Below, piece after piece: positions 43,121-52,708 of a stretch of 64,000 nucleotides of DNA (position 1 is its first letter; every line of letters starts with the position of its first letter). The DNA is from UBA1731 sp045595285. GTDB lineage: Bacteria > Verrucomicrobiota > Kiritimatiellia > RFP12 > UBA1067. Below the pieces are notes generated by a model, which was given only the letters and a program-made list of their open reading frames with translations, did not search any database and was not told the DNA's origin. The stretch covers positions 1 to 64,000 of the forward strand of contig JAZOAC010000138.1 in the NCBI GenBank assembly GCA_045595285.1, given 5' to 3'. The position numbers and the translations under genes are program-made.

Positions 43121-44308
43121 TCAAGCTTTCCTGAAAGCGTCCTTGAGTGCGTCCACCTTGTCCGTGCGCTCCCACGGGAACACCTTGCGTCCGAAGTGTC
43201 CGTATGCAGCCGTATCCTCGTATTTCCAGCCCTTCGGCGTCGTGAGAGCAAGCGCCTCGGTGAGGGCGTACGGACGGAAATCGAATATCCTGCCCGAAAG
43301 AAGCATCTTCTCGATCTGCGCATTGGTGACGCCATGGGAGGTTCCGTAGGTCTTTACGCAGATGGACACGGGCTTGTCTACGCCGATAGCGTACGCAACC
43401 TGTATCTGGCAGCGGTCGGCAAGGCCTGCGGCCACGATGTTCTTCGCCGCATAGCGCGCATAGTAGGCGGCGCTGCGGTCAACCTTGGAGGGATCCTTTC
43501 CGGAGAACGCTCCGCCGCCGTGTGCGGCCATGCCGCCATAGGTGTCGACAATGATCTTGCGTCCGGTGAGACCGGAGTCTCCGCACGGGCCGCCAACCAC
43601 GAACTTGCCTGTCGGGTTGATGTAGAACCTGGTGCGGTTAGTCAGAAGCTTCGTCTTTGAGAGAAAGGCATACGCCGCCTCCTTCATGGCCGCATAGCAT
43701 TTCGCGTTCGCGCCCTCTTCGGTCGTCTGATGGGAAAGCACCACAGTCTCGATGGAGAGCGGCTTGCCGTTCTCGTAGACGACAGAAATCTGCCCCTTGG
43801 AGTCTGGACGGAGGAAGGGCAGAGTCCCCTTCCTGCGGAGCTTTGCGAAATGCTCAAGAAGCGAATGCGAATACATGATCGTCGCCGGCATCAGCTCCTT
43901 GGTCTCGTTCGTGGCATAGCCGAACATCATGCCCTGATCGCCAGCGCCTTGCTTCGCCTTTGTCTTGCGGTTCACGCCACGGGCGATGTCCGGACTCTGC
44001 CCGTGAAGCGCGCTCATGTACGTAAGCGATTCCCACGAGAACCCCTCTGCGGCGCAGTCGTAGCCGATTTTCTTCACGACCTTGCGCGCAATGGCGCCGG
44101 TATCTATATCCTTGAAACCACGGCACGTGATTTCCCCTGCGTTGACAACGAGATCAGGTGCGACCATCGTCTCGCAGGCGACTCGCGCATTGGAATCCTT
44201 GGCAAGGCAAGCATCGAGAATGGCGTCCGATATCTGGTCGGCGACCTTGTCGGGATGGCCCTCCGATACCGACTCCGAAGTAAATACATGGCGATGTGCG
44301 TCTTTCAT
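43121..44308 (-). CDS. metK: S-adenosylmethionine synthase
   Basis: 395 residues, full length. FTSESVSEGHPDKVADQISDA, GAGDQGMMFGYA, GGPCGDSGLTGRKIIVDTYGG and GGGAFSGKDPSKVDRSAAY are canonical metal-, ATP- and methionine-site motifs. It makes SAM from Met and ATP; users in this window include RimO and HemW. ATG after AGGAAAATTGCA. It lies 34 bp after proA and likely shares its transcript. Confidence 0.97.
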   Translation of the reverse strand: MKDAHRHVFTSESVSEGHPDKVADQISDAILDACLAKDSNARVACETMVAPDLVVNAGEITCRGFKDIDTGAIARKVVKKIGYDCAAEGFSWESLTYMSALHGQSPDIARGVNRKTKAKQGAGDQGMMFGYATNETKELMPATIMYSHSLLEHFAKLRRKGTLPFLRPDSKGQISVVYENGKPLSIETVVLSHQTTEEGANAKCYAAMKEAAYAFLSKTKLLTNRTRFYINPTGKFVVGGPCGDSGLTGRKIIVDTYGGMAAHGGGAFSGKDPSKVDRSAAYYARYAAKNIVAAGLADRCQIQVAYAIGVDKPVSICVKTYGTSHGVTNAQIEKMLLSGRIFDFRPYALTEALALTTPKGWKYEDTAAYGHFGRKVFPWERTDKVDALKDAFRKA

Positions 44309-44342
44309 TGCAATTTTCCTGTTCTTGAAATTAAAGTTCTTG

Positions 44343-45551
44343 TTAGCCTCTCACCGTACCGTCTCCGACGATGGTGTACTTGTATGTCGTAAGCTCTTCA
44401 AGCCCCATCGGTCCGCGCGCATGCAGCTTGTCCGTGGAGATGCCGATTTCGGCGCCCATGCCGAACTCCGCTCCGTCCGTGAAGCGCGTGGACGCGTTCC
44501 AGTAGACCGCTGCCGAATCAACGTCGCGCAGGAAGAGGTCGGCGCGCTCTTTGTCGTTCGTGACTATGCAGTCGGAATGGTGCGAACCATGCTCGTTGAT
44601 GAAATCTATCGCATCCTCGACGCCCTTGACCTCGGCGATGTTGAGATCCATCGAAAGATACTCGACGCCCGCTCCGTCGTCATGGAGCGCGACACCCTTG
44701 TCCGCCGCCCACGCCCTGACCATAGGAAGGAACAGCGGCGCAAGCTTTTCGTGTACGAGCAGGCACTCCGCCGCGTTGCAGGTGCCGGGACGCTGGGTCT
44801 TTGCGTTGTCGAGAATCGATAGAGCCATCCCGAGATCGGCCTTGTCGTCCACATACACGTGGCAAATTCCGTTGTAGTGCTTGAGGACGGGTATGAGCGC
44901 CGCCTCGCACATGGCGCGGATGAGCCTTTCGCCGCCTCGCGGAATCGCGACGTCTATCAAACCGACGGAGCGCACCAACTCGGTGACTCCCGCATGATCC
45001 GTGGTTTCGACCATCTGGACCGCATCCACCGGCAGGCCAGACTTCTCGAGTCCCGCACGGACAGCGGCATTCAGGGCCTGATTCGACTTGAACGCCTCCT
45101 TGCCGCCACGGAGAATGACGGCGTTGGAAGTCTTGAGGCAGAGCGCGGCGGTGTCGACAAACACATTCGGCCGAGACTCGAATACGACCGCGATCACGCC
45201 GAACGGCTGACGCACCTTGCGGATATGGATGCCGCTGGGCCTGTCGCGCTCCCAAATCTGTTCGCCCACCGGATCGGGAAGCGTCGCGACATGGCGCACG
45301 CCGTCCACCATAGACCTGAAACGCGCCTCGGTGAGCGTCAAACGGTCCACGAGCGCCGCCGAAAGCCCATTGGCTTGTCCAGTCTCAACATCCTCCGCGT
45401 TTGCCGCCAGTATCTGCGGCTTCATAGTCTCCAGCGCCTGGGCAATGGACTCCAACGCCTCGTTCTTGCGCTCCGTCGAGAACGAGCGCATCCTTGCAGA
45501 CGCCGCACGCGCCCTGACTGCCAAACCATGAATTGTCTCTGCTATGTTCAT
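44343..45551 (-). CDS. proA: Glutamate-5-semialdehyde dehydrogenase
   Basis: 402 residues from the ATG at 45551, placed 7 bp after an extended -10, with no ribosome site. VRQPFGVIAVVFESRPNVFVDTA, NAVILRGGKEAF and the catalytic Cys in GTCNAAECLLVH are typical of ProA. It reduces glutamyl-5-phosphate to the semialdehyde in proline synthesis. proB is not in the window. First gene of the proA-metK-yggU-tadA-U32 operon. Confidence 0.95.
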   Translation of the reverse strand: MNIAETIHGLAVRARAASARMRSFSTERKNEALESIAQALETMKPQILAANAEDVETGQANGLSAALVDRLTLTEARFRSMVDGVRHVATLPDPVGEQIWERDRPSGIHIRKVRQPFGVIAVVFESRPNVFVDTAALCLKTSNAVILRGGKEAFKSNQALNAAVRAGLEKSGLPVDAVQMVETTDHAGVTELVRSVGLIDVAIPRGGERLIRAMCEAALIPVLKHYNGICHVYVDDKADLGMALSILDNAKTQRPGTCNAAECLLVHEKLAPLFLPMVRAWAADKGVALHDDGAGVEYLSMDLNIAEVKGVEDAIDFINEHGSHHSDCIVTNDKERADLFLRDVDSAAVYWNASTRFTDGAEFGMGAEIGISTDKLHARGPMGLEELTTYKYTIVGDGTVRG

Positions 45552-45558
45552 GCCGCAT

Positions 45559-45567
45559 ATTATATCA
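45559..45567 (-). promoter_or_regulatory. Extended -10 promoter of proA
   Basis: TGATATAAT ending 7 bp before the proA ATG, without a recognisable -35. Predicts a leaderless proA message. Confidence 0.6.
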
Positions 45568-45683
45568 CGAAATGCCGGAATGCCTGATACCGCATCATAG
45601 CCGCCTTTGGCGATTGAAAGCCCCATCAGTCAAGATTGCAGAAAGAAATGATGGCGATGCACCGCATCCTACGTCAAACGCGC

Positions 45684-46910
45684 TCATTTACCGAGGGCGT
45701 CGACAGGGTTCTTGCAGGCAGCAAGAAGCGCTGGGACAAACGAGGCGAGAAGACCAAAAACATACACGATGACGACGACCCAGACCACATCCGACGCAAC
45801 CAGACGGTACGGGATCGAATCAAGCCCGTACACGGACTTCGGGAACACCTCCACACCAAAGTGCGCAAGCTTGTCGACCAAAGACTGAAGATTGGCGAGT
45901 ACACCCCACGCGGCAAGAAGACCCAACACGACGCCTGTAGTGCACTGCACAAGACCATGCGCCATGAACACCGCCATGATGCGTCGCTTCGGAAAGCGGA
46001 GCGCCTTCAGAAGCCCGATTTCCGGCGTCTTCTGGACCGTGAGCACAAGCAGTGTGTTCATCACGCAGAAAAGGGCCACGATTGTAATGAGCATCAGCAG
46101 AAGAGCCGTCATGTTCTTCTCGACCGCAAGTGCGTTGAAAAGTTCACGGTCCGCTTCGCGCCATGTGATGAGCCTGTTTTCCGTGAGGGCGTTCACCTGG
46201 TCGCAGACCATGTCGAACGCCGCCGGAACGGCAGGTTCGGCGCACTTGACGTGTATCGCAAAAACGCCACCGCGGTCCAATCCCATGAGATCGCGCACAT
46301 TCGGAAGCGAAGCGACGGCAAAGCCGGAATCGTAGTCGCGCTGGCCGGATGAGAATATCCCCGCCACCGTCCACTTGACGGGAAGCACGATCTCATCGCG
46401 GTTCACCATCGTCTTCGGGGAATATACCGTTACCTTGTCGCCCGTCCACGCGCCTAGCTGACGGGCGAGATCGACACCGAGGACGATCGAGTCGCCCTCC
46501 AGGTCATACGTGCCGGAACGCGGCGGTCCCAGCCTGTACGCACGGCTGAAGCGGTCCGGATCGACGCCAAGGATCACCGGTGCGGAAACCCGTCCGTCCT
46601 TTTCGAGGAGGCAGCGGGTGTCTATCTGCGGCGTGACGGCGACAATGCCGGGAACCGCCTCCAGTTTCCTTACCAGTTCGTCCTCTCCGCGGATCACATG
46701 ATTGCCGCCGTACGGGACAATGGAGATGTGCGGCTTGAAGTCTAGGATCTTGCGTTCCCAGAGGTCGCCGAATCCGGTCATCACCGCACGAACTATGATC
46801 ACGGCTGCGACGCCCAGCAAAACGCCCAAAACCGAAACGCAGGTTATGACCGAGGTCACCGAGCGTTTCGGCTTGAGATATTTGAACGCTAGAAAAAGCG
46901 GAAAAGGCAT
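45684..46910 (-). CDS. LolC/LolE-type ABC permease
   Basis: 408 residues. FLAFKYLKPKRSVTSVITCVSVLGVLLGVAAVIIV is the characteristic N-terminus and first membrane helix; a large periplasmic domain follows (about 45-270), then three C-terminal helices (ALLLMLITIVALFCVMNTLLVL, AHGLVQCTTGVVLGLLAAWGVL, VVWVVVIVYVFGLLASFVPA) with the FtsX fold. The Lol system extracts lipoproteins from the inner membrane toward LolA. No LolD ATPase is encoded here. It starts 5 bp after the second exbD and closes the exb operon. Confidence 0.85.
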   Translation of the reverse strand: MPFPLFLAFKYLKPKRSVTSVITCVSVLGVLLGVAAVIIVRAVMTGFGDLWERKILDFKPHISIVPYGGNHVIRGEDELVRKLEAVPGIVAVTPQIDTRCLLEKDGRVSAPVILGVDPDRFSRAYRLGPPRSGTYDLEGDSIVLGVDLARQLGAWTGDKVTVYSPKTMVNRDEIVLPVKWTVAGIFSSGQRDYDSGFAVASLPNVRDLMGLDRGGVFAIHVKCAEPAVPAAFDMVCDQVNALTENRLITWREADRELFNALAVEKNMTALLLMLITIVALFCVMNTLLVLTVQKTPEIGLLKALRFPKRRIMAVFMAHGLVQCTTGVVLGLLAAWGVLANLQSLVDKLAHFGVEVFPKSVYGLDSIPYRLVASDVVWVVVIVYVFGLLASFVPALLAACKNPVDALGK

Positions 46911-46915
46911 CGCCT

Positions 46916-47311
46916 TTAGATCGAGAACACTGATACGTTGTACATCTGGTACTTGTTGCAGGTGTCGAGTGCGTCCACAAGATACTTGTGGGGCGAATCG
47001 AGCGTGCAGCGGATCACAACCATCGAGTTCTTCGAGGTCTTCGAGATTTCGCGCATGCTCTGGTCGAACTGCTTCATGTTCATCATGCGGCCGTTGAACA
47101 CGAGACCGCCGGAACCGATGTCGATCTTGACCTGCGTGTCGTTCTCTTCAGAAGCGGCGGCGGAACTTGCCGGAGCCGGACGGTTTGCGTTCAGCTTCGA
47201 GAAGATGTCCTCCTGCTTGATCGTCACGACGAAAAAGATGATGAGCTCAAACACGACGTCGATCATCGGCGTCATGTCAAGCTGCGGATTGTCTTGGGGT
47301 TTGCGTGCCAT
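46916..47311 (-). CDS. exbD: ExbD/TolR family protein (second copy)
   Basis: 131 residues. One N-terminal membrane helix within PQLDMTPMIDVVFELIIFFVVT, whose Asp is the proton-pathway residue, then a periplasmic domain (VKIDIGSGGLVFNGRMM, VVIRCTLDSPHKYLVDALDTC). ExbD/TolR with ExbB/TolQ converts proton motive force into force on outer-membrane partners. It lies 15 bp after the other exbD; the helix is nearly identical between the copies but the periplasmic parts differ, which suggests a heteromer. Confidence 0.92.
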   Translation of the reverse strand: MARKPQDNPQLDMTPMIDVVFELIIFFVVTIKQEDIFSKLNANRPAPASSAAASEENDTQVKIDIGSGGLVFNGRMMNMKQFDQSMREISKTSKNSMVVIRCTLDSPHKYLVDALDTCNKYQMYNVSVFSI

Positions 47312-47326
47312 TGTATAGACTCTCCG

Positions 47327-47746
47327 TTACTTCGCCTTGCGTTCGTAGATTGCCATGAACGATATCTTCCATATGCCGTTCGCGGTGCAGGCGTTCATTA
47401 CGCGCGCTACATGCTCATGGCGCACACGATAGTCGGCGCGAATGAGAACGGGAAACTCGCCGAACTTGCGCTTGCGTTCCTTGACACGCTGGCCGATCTG
47501 CTCGGGTGTCATCGTAATGTCACCCATCGAGATACGGCCCGTGCGGGCTATGTCAACGGTCATCTGCGTGGGCGGCATCTCTTCGGGGGTGAGCTCAATG
47601 CCGTACCGTCCGTCCTCGAGCTTGATCGTTTCATCCTTCGCCTGGCACTGCGTAAGCGTGACGACGAAGAAGATGATGAGCTCGAACACGACGTCGATCA
47701 TCGGCGTCATGTCGAGCTGCGGATTCTCCTGGGCTTTGCGAGCCAT
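47327..47746 (-). CDS. exbD: ExbD/TolR family protein (first copy)
   Basis: 139 residues with the same anchor (PQLDMTPMIDVVFELIIFFVVT) and a distinct periplasmic domain (DGRYGIELTPEEMPP, ELTVDIARTG-like strand, FPVLIRADYRVRHEHVARVMNAC). It starts 29 bp after exbB. The ATG follows AGGAAACC. Confidence 0.92.
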   Translation of the reverse strand: MARKAQENPQLDMTPMIDVVFELIIFFVVTLTQCQAKDETIKLEDGRYGIELTPEEMPPTQMTVDIARTGRISMGDITMTPEQIGQRVKERKRKFGEFPVLIRADYRVRHEHVARVMNACTANGIWKISFMAIYERKAK

Positions 47747-47775
47747 GGCTTAAGGTTTCCTTTCGGAATCAAGCC

Positions 47776-48597
47776 TTAGACGGCGGCCTCTTCAGCCACT
47801 TCTTCGTCGGTAGCGACCTCAACGTTGCGAAGGCTGTTCAGGAGCTCCATCGTGACAGCCGTCATGCGGAGGATGAGACGGTTCGCATTGTTGCGGAGCA
47901 TGTAGAAGAGGGTGATCGAGGGGATGGACACGATAAGGCCGCCTGCAGTCGTCCAAAGCGCCTGGCCGATGGATGCCGCGAGCATGGATGCGTCGCCGGC
48001 GCCGCCGGAAGCAAGAGCCTGGAACGTAAGGATCATTCCCTGCACCGTACCGAGAAGGCCGAGGGACGGACCAAGGTTGGAGCACACGGAAATCCAGTTC
48101 AGGCGCTGCATGAGCTTCTCCTGCTCAAGGTCGGATGCGGCGGTAACCGCTTCCTGAATGACGTCGAACCCTTCGGATACGTGCTGGAATGCGGCACCGA
48201 GGATATTGCTCATCGCGCTCGGCTCATTCTTGCACGCGGCAAGAGCCTGTTCGACGTCACCTTCCGCCATCGCATTCTGGACGTTCGTGATGAGGGAGTT
48301 CGGCATGAGCTTGCCGGGCTTGATGAGGACGTAGCAGTCGACGGCAAAGTAGATCGCCATCGCTCCATCCGCGAAAAGGGCGAACCACAGGAGCATGCCG
48401 ACGATGCCCGAACCGAACACGATGTCATAGAAGCCGCCGCCGGAATTCGTCGTCTGTTTGGAGGTATCGGACTCCACGGCATTGCCCTGTGCGTCCGTCA
48501 ACTGTGCATACGAAACGGTTGCAGCCACAGGAGCGCATACGCACCCGAGGAAAACCATCGCCGCCATCGTAGCTTTTCTCATCTTCTTCATGCTCAT
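47776..48597 (-). CDS. exbB: ExbB/TolQ/MotA-family proton channel protein
   Basis: 273 residues. Unlike enteric ExbB it carries a cleavable-looking signal peptide (KATMAAMVFLGCVCAPVAATVSYA) and a short periplasmic segment rich in Ser/Thr/Gly before the first channel helix (GIVGMLLWFALFADGAMAIYFAV). The conserved core SVCSNLGPSLGLLGTVQGMILTFQALA and IGQALWTTAGGLIVSIPSITLF carries the Thr residues of the proton path. An acidic tail ends it. ATG after AAGGAAAAAATC. Confidence 0.92.
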   Translation of the reverse strand: MSMKKMRKATMAAMVFLGCVCAPVAATVSYAQLTDAQGNAVESDTSKQTTNSGGGFYDIVFGSGIVGMLLWFALFADGAMAIYFAVDCYVLIKPGKLMPNSLITNVQNAMAEGDVEQALAACKNEPSAMSNILGAAFQHVSEGFDVIQEAVTAASDLEQEKLMQRLNWISVCSNLGPSLGLLGTVQGMILTFQALASGGAGDASMLAASIGQALWTTAGGLIVSIPSITLFYMLRNNANRLILRMTAVTMELLNSLRNVEVATDEEVAEEAAV

Positions 48598-48643
48598 GAT
48601 TTTTTCCTTTTCTTTGTTAAGATTTTGCTGAATGTTGGTAAAC

Positions 48644-49450
48644 TTACTTCTTTGCCCACTGACTTGCCGGATAGAGGCGCTTCAACTCTGCGCGCATCTG
48701 GTCCGCCCGGCCGGCCTGACCGATCTTCTCAAAGCACTGTGCCGACTTCGCTAGAGCCTCGGGACGGAGCTGATCGGCGACCTTGCCGTCCGTATACATC
48801 AGCGCAACGCGGAGATAGCCGTCGACAAGAGCCGCACGGATGGACTCCGCAGACTCGCCGGAGGCGAGAATCAGGTCGCCGCGACCGATGAGGGCCGCTC
48901 CGCTCGAATACCGGTCGCCGGAAGCCGCAGCCTTTGCGAGAAGTTTCTCAAGCTGATCCTTCTTGCCGAGCTGAACGAGAACCTTCCAGTAGATCGGAGC
49001 AAACTCACCCTTGAACGCGGCTTCAGGATTCGCGCGGACAACCGCCTTGCAGGAATCGCTCGCCTTGTCGACATCACCCATCGCGAGATAGGCATCGGCG
49101 AGATAGCGTGCGGCGCGGAGATCCCACTGAAGGTGGTTGTACATCTTCACGACGCTGTCGAAATACTTGATGGCAGAGGCGCCCTGCCCCTTTTCGACGC
49201 GTTCCACGGCCTGATCCCAGCCCTTGGGAGCCTCAATGTCCATCGCTGTGACGTCTGTGGGGGATATCTCTATTTCAAGCAAGGCGCCGCCCTGCTTCGT
49301 CTGAACGAAATACGTCTTGGACTTCATGCTGTAGCGCACGACTCCCTTGTGCGTTCCCTGTGCGTCGGTTATCGCGCCGATGATGTCGGCAGCCGCAGCA
49401 GACATCGTCGCCGACGCCGCAAGAACCAAAGTAGCCAGAAGTTTCTTCAT
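48644..49450 (-). CDS. Secreted TPR-like protein of the exb operon
   Basis: 268 residues with signal peptide (MKKLLATLVLAASATMSAAAA). A small beta-rich start (IIGAITDAQGTHKGVVRYSMKSK) precedes helical TPR-like repeats (AARYLADAYLAMGDVDKASDSCKAVV, YWKVLVQLGKKDQLEKLLAKAA). Probably a periplasmic scaffold. It lies between the large TPR protein and exbB, all on one transcript. Confidence 0.8.
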   Translation of the reverse strand: MKKLLATLVLAASATMSAAAADIIGAITDAQGTHKGVVRYSMKSKTYFVQTKQGGALLEIEISPTDVTAMDIEAPKGWDQAVERVEKGQGASAIKYFDSVVKMYNHLQWDLRAARYLADAYLAMGDVDKASDSCKAVVRANPEAAFKGEFAPIYWKVLVQLGKKDQLEKLLAKAAASGDRYSSGAALIGRGDLILASGESAESIRAALVDGYLRVALMYTDGKVADQLRPEALAKSAQCFEKIGQAGRADQMRAELKRLYPASQWAKK

Positions 49451-49489
49451 TGTTGTATGTCCTTTACCGTTAAGATTGAATTGCTGAAA

Positions 49490-52400
49490 TCAGAGTTCCG
49501 TCTTGGCCTGGTTGATCGCATTCTGCACTGCGGTCTTGGCCTTGCCGTTCGGATAGATGTCGAGATACGTCTCGCCGTACTTCACGACGCGGGCGGCGAA
49601 TTCCTTCCTGTCCTCCATGTGCGGAATGAGTTTCGCCATGAGAGGAAGCGCGCTTGCGTAGCAGCGCTCGAGATTCTTGAGCTGCTTGGGCGTCATCTTG
49701 GAGACAGGGTGATTGTCATCGGGCTCATGAGCCTGCAGGAACGCCTGATAGCCGCCGACCGCCAGACGCATCGTCTCAAGCGCCTCTTCCTTGAGCTGCA
49801 TCGTCTCCTCAGCCTCCATCTTGCGGACATACACGCCCGCAGACTCGAGGGCAAGCTCATCCTCCATCTCAGGACGGAACTGTCGCACCTTCTTGACCGC
49901 ACCGATGGCGGCGTTGAAGAACTTGCGGCGGAGATTGTTGTCGCGTTCGCGGCGGCCCTCCTCGGATGCGACTTCGATGAGCATCATGTACGCGTCCACG
50001 ACAACGGCGTTGCGGGGATTCTTCTCGATGAACCGATCGAGCGCTTCGTGCGCCTCAGTGATGCGGCCTGCACCATAGAGAGCCTTCGCCTCGCCAAGCT
50101 GCGCCCTGGCCTCGTAGTGCGCTGCGTTCGGCTTGCCCTTGGCAATGTCCGCAACCTTCTGGTATAGCATCTGGGCCGTGTCGTAGGCCTTGAAGTCGAC
50201 AAGTGCGGCTCCCGCATCGAGAAACTGCTTGGGCGTATAGTTGCCGGAAGTCCTGAGCATCTGCTCGTACTGCTCAACAGCCTCAGCCTTGCGCCCCATG
50301 CTCATGAGGGCCTTCGCAAAGAACGGAACGGAGTTCTTGGCCTCCTCGGACTCGGGAAACTCCTTGGCGAGACGCTCGAACGCACCCTTGGACTTCGTCG
50401 CATCGCCCATGGCCGTATAGACGGTGCCGAGCATGACGAGCGCCTGCGGCGCATACCGCCCCTTCGGAGCGGACTCCATGTACGACTCATAGCACTTCGC
50501 CGCCTGCTTCAGGAACGCGCTCACGTCGAATTTGCCAATCGGATGCTGGAGACGCTGCCAGGTATCGCCCTCAAGGAAATGCGCCTGCTCACGTGCAAGG
50601 CCCAGTTTCTTCTTGTCTGCAGACGAGGTAAGCGGAGATTCAATGCCTGCGGTCGCGTCCTTAACCAACGCGCGGAAGTTCTTCACTGCGGAAAGGATGA
50701 AATTGGCGGCGAGCTTGTTGGACTCCGCCTTCGCCTCCTCCACCGTATTCGTTCCGGCCGCCTCGTAGAGCGCGAAACCGCGGTTCCTTTCGAGCACTGC
50801 GAGAGAAAGGCGCGCGCTCACACGGTCCATAACCATCTTCGACGCTTCAAGATACTGCTTGAGATACTCGATCTGTCCGTCGATGTCATCCTGCTTGCCA
50901 CGGCATGCAGACATCATCTGAAGCGCCTGCACGCGATAGGTGGAGTTGGAATACTGGGCGAGCACCGTGTTGAAATAATGGGCGGCCTGATCGTAATCTT
51001 CGGCCTTGTATGCGGCGCCGCCGAGAGACATCGCCATCTGCGCGGCCTGATAGTGCGTGGGATAGAGACGGAAATAGGAATCGTAGAGCTTCTGGCTCTG
51101 GGCACGGCTGCCGTTCAGCGTCTCACGGGCGGCAAGACGGAGCACATTGTCCCCCGCCGTGCGCGTCCACTTCTCGTTGAGGCCGGAGAAGCGCTCGGCG
51201 AAATAGCCTTCGATCGCATCGACGTCGCAGCGGAGCGAGGCTTTGGCCTTGGCGTCGCGTTCGGCCTTCCAGACCTCAAAGACGCTCTCAGCAAGTTTGA
51301 ATACCGCATCCAGCGAATTCTCCGTCTCGGGATAAAGGGCCAGCACTTCATGGTACGCCTTCACGGCATCGGACCAGCGCGCCTCACGATAGGCGGCATT
51401 GGCGGCCTTGAACTGCATCTTGCGGACATTGTCGATCTGCGCGGCGGTGATGTTCGTCTTGACGTCCTTCTTGAACATGTCCTTGACGAGTTTCTTGATC
51501 TCCTCAGCCAATTCGCCGGCGGACGCCGCCCATGTCGATTCGGGGTACTTAACGAACACGTTGATCGCATGGTTGAACGCACCTGCGCCATTGCGCTTCC
51601 CGCCTTCCTTGACGCCAAATAGGAGGTCTGCGATCTTGGCCTTGTCCGGCTTCTTCCCCTCCAGTTCCTTGCCGACCTCCTTCCAGAGCATCTCTGCGAG
51701 CAGATAGCGGCAACTGGGCATCGGGGACTGGCGGATCAACCCCTGTGATCCATCAGGGTCAAGCTGAAGAAGCTGGTTGTGGATGTCCTGAAGCTGGGGA
51801 AGGTATTCGTTGACGAGCTCCTGTGCGCGGGCGATGTTGCCCTGAGCCATCTCAACATGGGCCTTGAGGGAGACGGCACGGCCGTACACAAGGATGAGAT
51901 CGCTCATCCAAAGCATGCGGTCTGCACGCATCGATGCTTTCTTGATGTAGCCCGCGCGCTTCTTCGCATCTTTCGTATCGGCGGCGAGCTGCAGGCAGAG
52001 TTCAGTCTCCTCCGTGGCGAACACGGCCCACACGTCATCTTTGAGCGGAAGCTTGAGCAGGCCGTCATACACAGCGATGGACTGATCGAACTTCTTTTCG
52101 GAACGGAGGATCTGGATCCACGTATAGGCCGCCTCCTGATAGAAGCTCATGAGCTCTTTCGTGGGCACCGGCACGCCCTTGAAGAACTCGTCGTACAGCT
52201 TGCGGCACTCGGGAAGCTTCTGGCGCGCATAGTACGCATTTGCCATGGCGATCGTGAGAGCCCAATATTCGGGCGAACCCTTTTTCTTCTTGGCGAGTAC
52301 AGCCTTCACCTCATCGAAATGCCCGAGACGCAGATGCCCCTGCTGCTCCAGCACCTCGAGACGTGCGGAAAGGACAGGCCAGTTCTCGCGGGCCTTCACG

Positions 52401-52618
52401 ATCACAGGAGCCGCGAGGTCGGGCATGTTGGCGTCGATCAACGCCATTATGAACGCGCACTCGGCATCCATCGCCTCCTGCTCAGCGGCGGGAATCGCCT
52501 CCACGGCAGGCTTATTGTCATCCTCGGCCGCAGCATTTGGAGCCGCAGTCTGAGCGGTAGCAAAACCGGCGAATGCAAACGCCGCGAACGCAAAAACTGG
52601 AAATCTGGAAAATCTCAT
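49490..52618 (-). CDS. Large secreted TPR protein of the exb operon
   Basis: 1042 residues from the ATG at 52618; earlier in-frame ATGs overlap the -10. Signal peptide MRFSRFPVFAFAAFAFAGFATAQ cut after about 22 residues, then TPR repeats almost throughout (for example YDQAAHYFNTVLAQYSNSTYRVQALQ, APQALVMLGTVYTAMGDATK, AKALYGAGRITEAHEALDRFI), ending in a YbgF-like segment (VKYGETYLDIYPNGKAKTAV). It resembles the periplasmic Tol-Pal-associated YbgF/CpoB style but is far larger. It likely works with the ExbB/ExbD motor as an envelope scaffold. The first gene; mRNA predicted leaderless. Confidence 0.85.
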   Translation of the reverse strand: MRFSRFPVFAFAAFAFAGFATAQTAAPNAAAEDDNKPAVEAIPAAEQEAMDAECAFIMALIDANMPDLAAPVIVKARENWPVLSARLEVLEQQGHLRLGHFDEVKAVLAKKKKGSPEYWALTIAMANAYYARQKLPECRKLYDEFFKGVPVPTKELMSFYQEAAYTWIQILRSEKKFDQSIAVYDGLLKLPLKDDVWAVFATEETELCLQLAADTKDAKKRAGYIKKASMRADRMLWMSDLILVYGRAVSLKAHVEMAQGNIARAQELVNEYLPQLQDIHNQLLQLDPDGSQGLIRQSPMPSCRYLLAEMLWKEVGKELEGKKPDKAKIADLLFGVKEGGKRNGAGAFNHAINVFVKYPESTWAASAGELAEEIKKLVKDMFKKDVKTNITAAQIDNVRKMQFKAANAAYREARWSDAVKAYHEVLALYPETENSLDAVFKLAESVFEVWKAERDAKAKASLRCDVDAIEGYFAERFSGLNEKWTRTAGDNVLRLAARETLNGSRAQSQKLYDSYFRLYPTHYQAAQMAMSLGGAAYKAEDYDQAAHYFNTVLAQYSNSTYRVQALQMMSACRGKQDDIDGQIEYLKQYLEASKMVMDRVSARLSLAVLERNRGFALYEAAGTNTVEEAKAESNKLAANFILSAVKNFRALVKDATAGIESPLTSSADKKKLGLAREQAHFLEGDTWQRLQHPIGKFDVSAFLKQAAKCYESYMESAPKGRYAPQALVMLGTVYTAMGDATKSKGAFERLAKEFPESEEAKNSVPFFAKALMSMGRKAEAVEQYEQMLRTSGNYTPKQFLDAGAALVDFKAYDTAQMLYQKVADIAKGKPNAAHYEARAQLGEAKALYGAGRITEAHEALDRFIEKNPRNAVVVDAYMMLIEVASEEGRRERDNNLRRKFFNAAIGAVKKVRQFRPEMEDELALESAGVYVRKMEAEETMQLKEEALETMRLAVGGYQAFLQAHEPDDNHPVSKMTPKQLKNLERCYASALPLMAKLIPHMEDRKEFAARVVKYGETYLDIYPNGKAKTAVQNAINQAKTEL

Positions 52619-52625
52619 GGAGCGC

Positions 52626-52654
52626 ATTATACGAAAAAGCCTTTTTGTGTGCAA
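52626..52654 (-). promoter_or_regulatory. Promoter of the TPR-exb-lol operon
   Basis: TTGCAC (52649-52654), 17 bp, TATAAT (52626-52631). The -10 ends 7 bp before the ATG at 52618, so the expected transcript starts at or beside the A of the start codon. Confidence 0.8.
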
Positions 52655-52699
52655 TACCATTTAACCAACAAAATGGAATGACTTGATTGTTGCCCTTTG

Positions 52700-52708
52700 T
52701 GGTATAAT
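52700..52708 (+). promoter_or_regulatory. Extended -10 promoter of the zinc-ribbon gene
   Basis: TGGTATAAT, ending 7 bp before the ATG at 52716; no good -35. Divergent from the promoter at 52626-52654, with both genes predicted leaderless. Confidence 0.65.
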
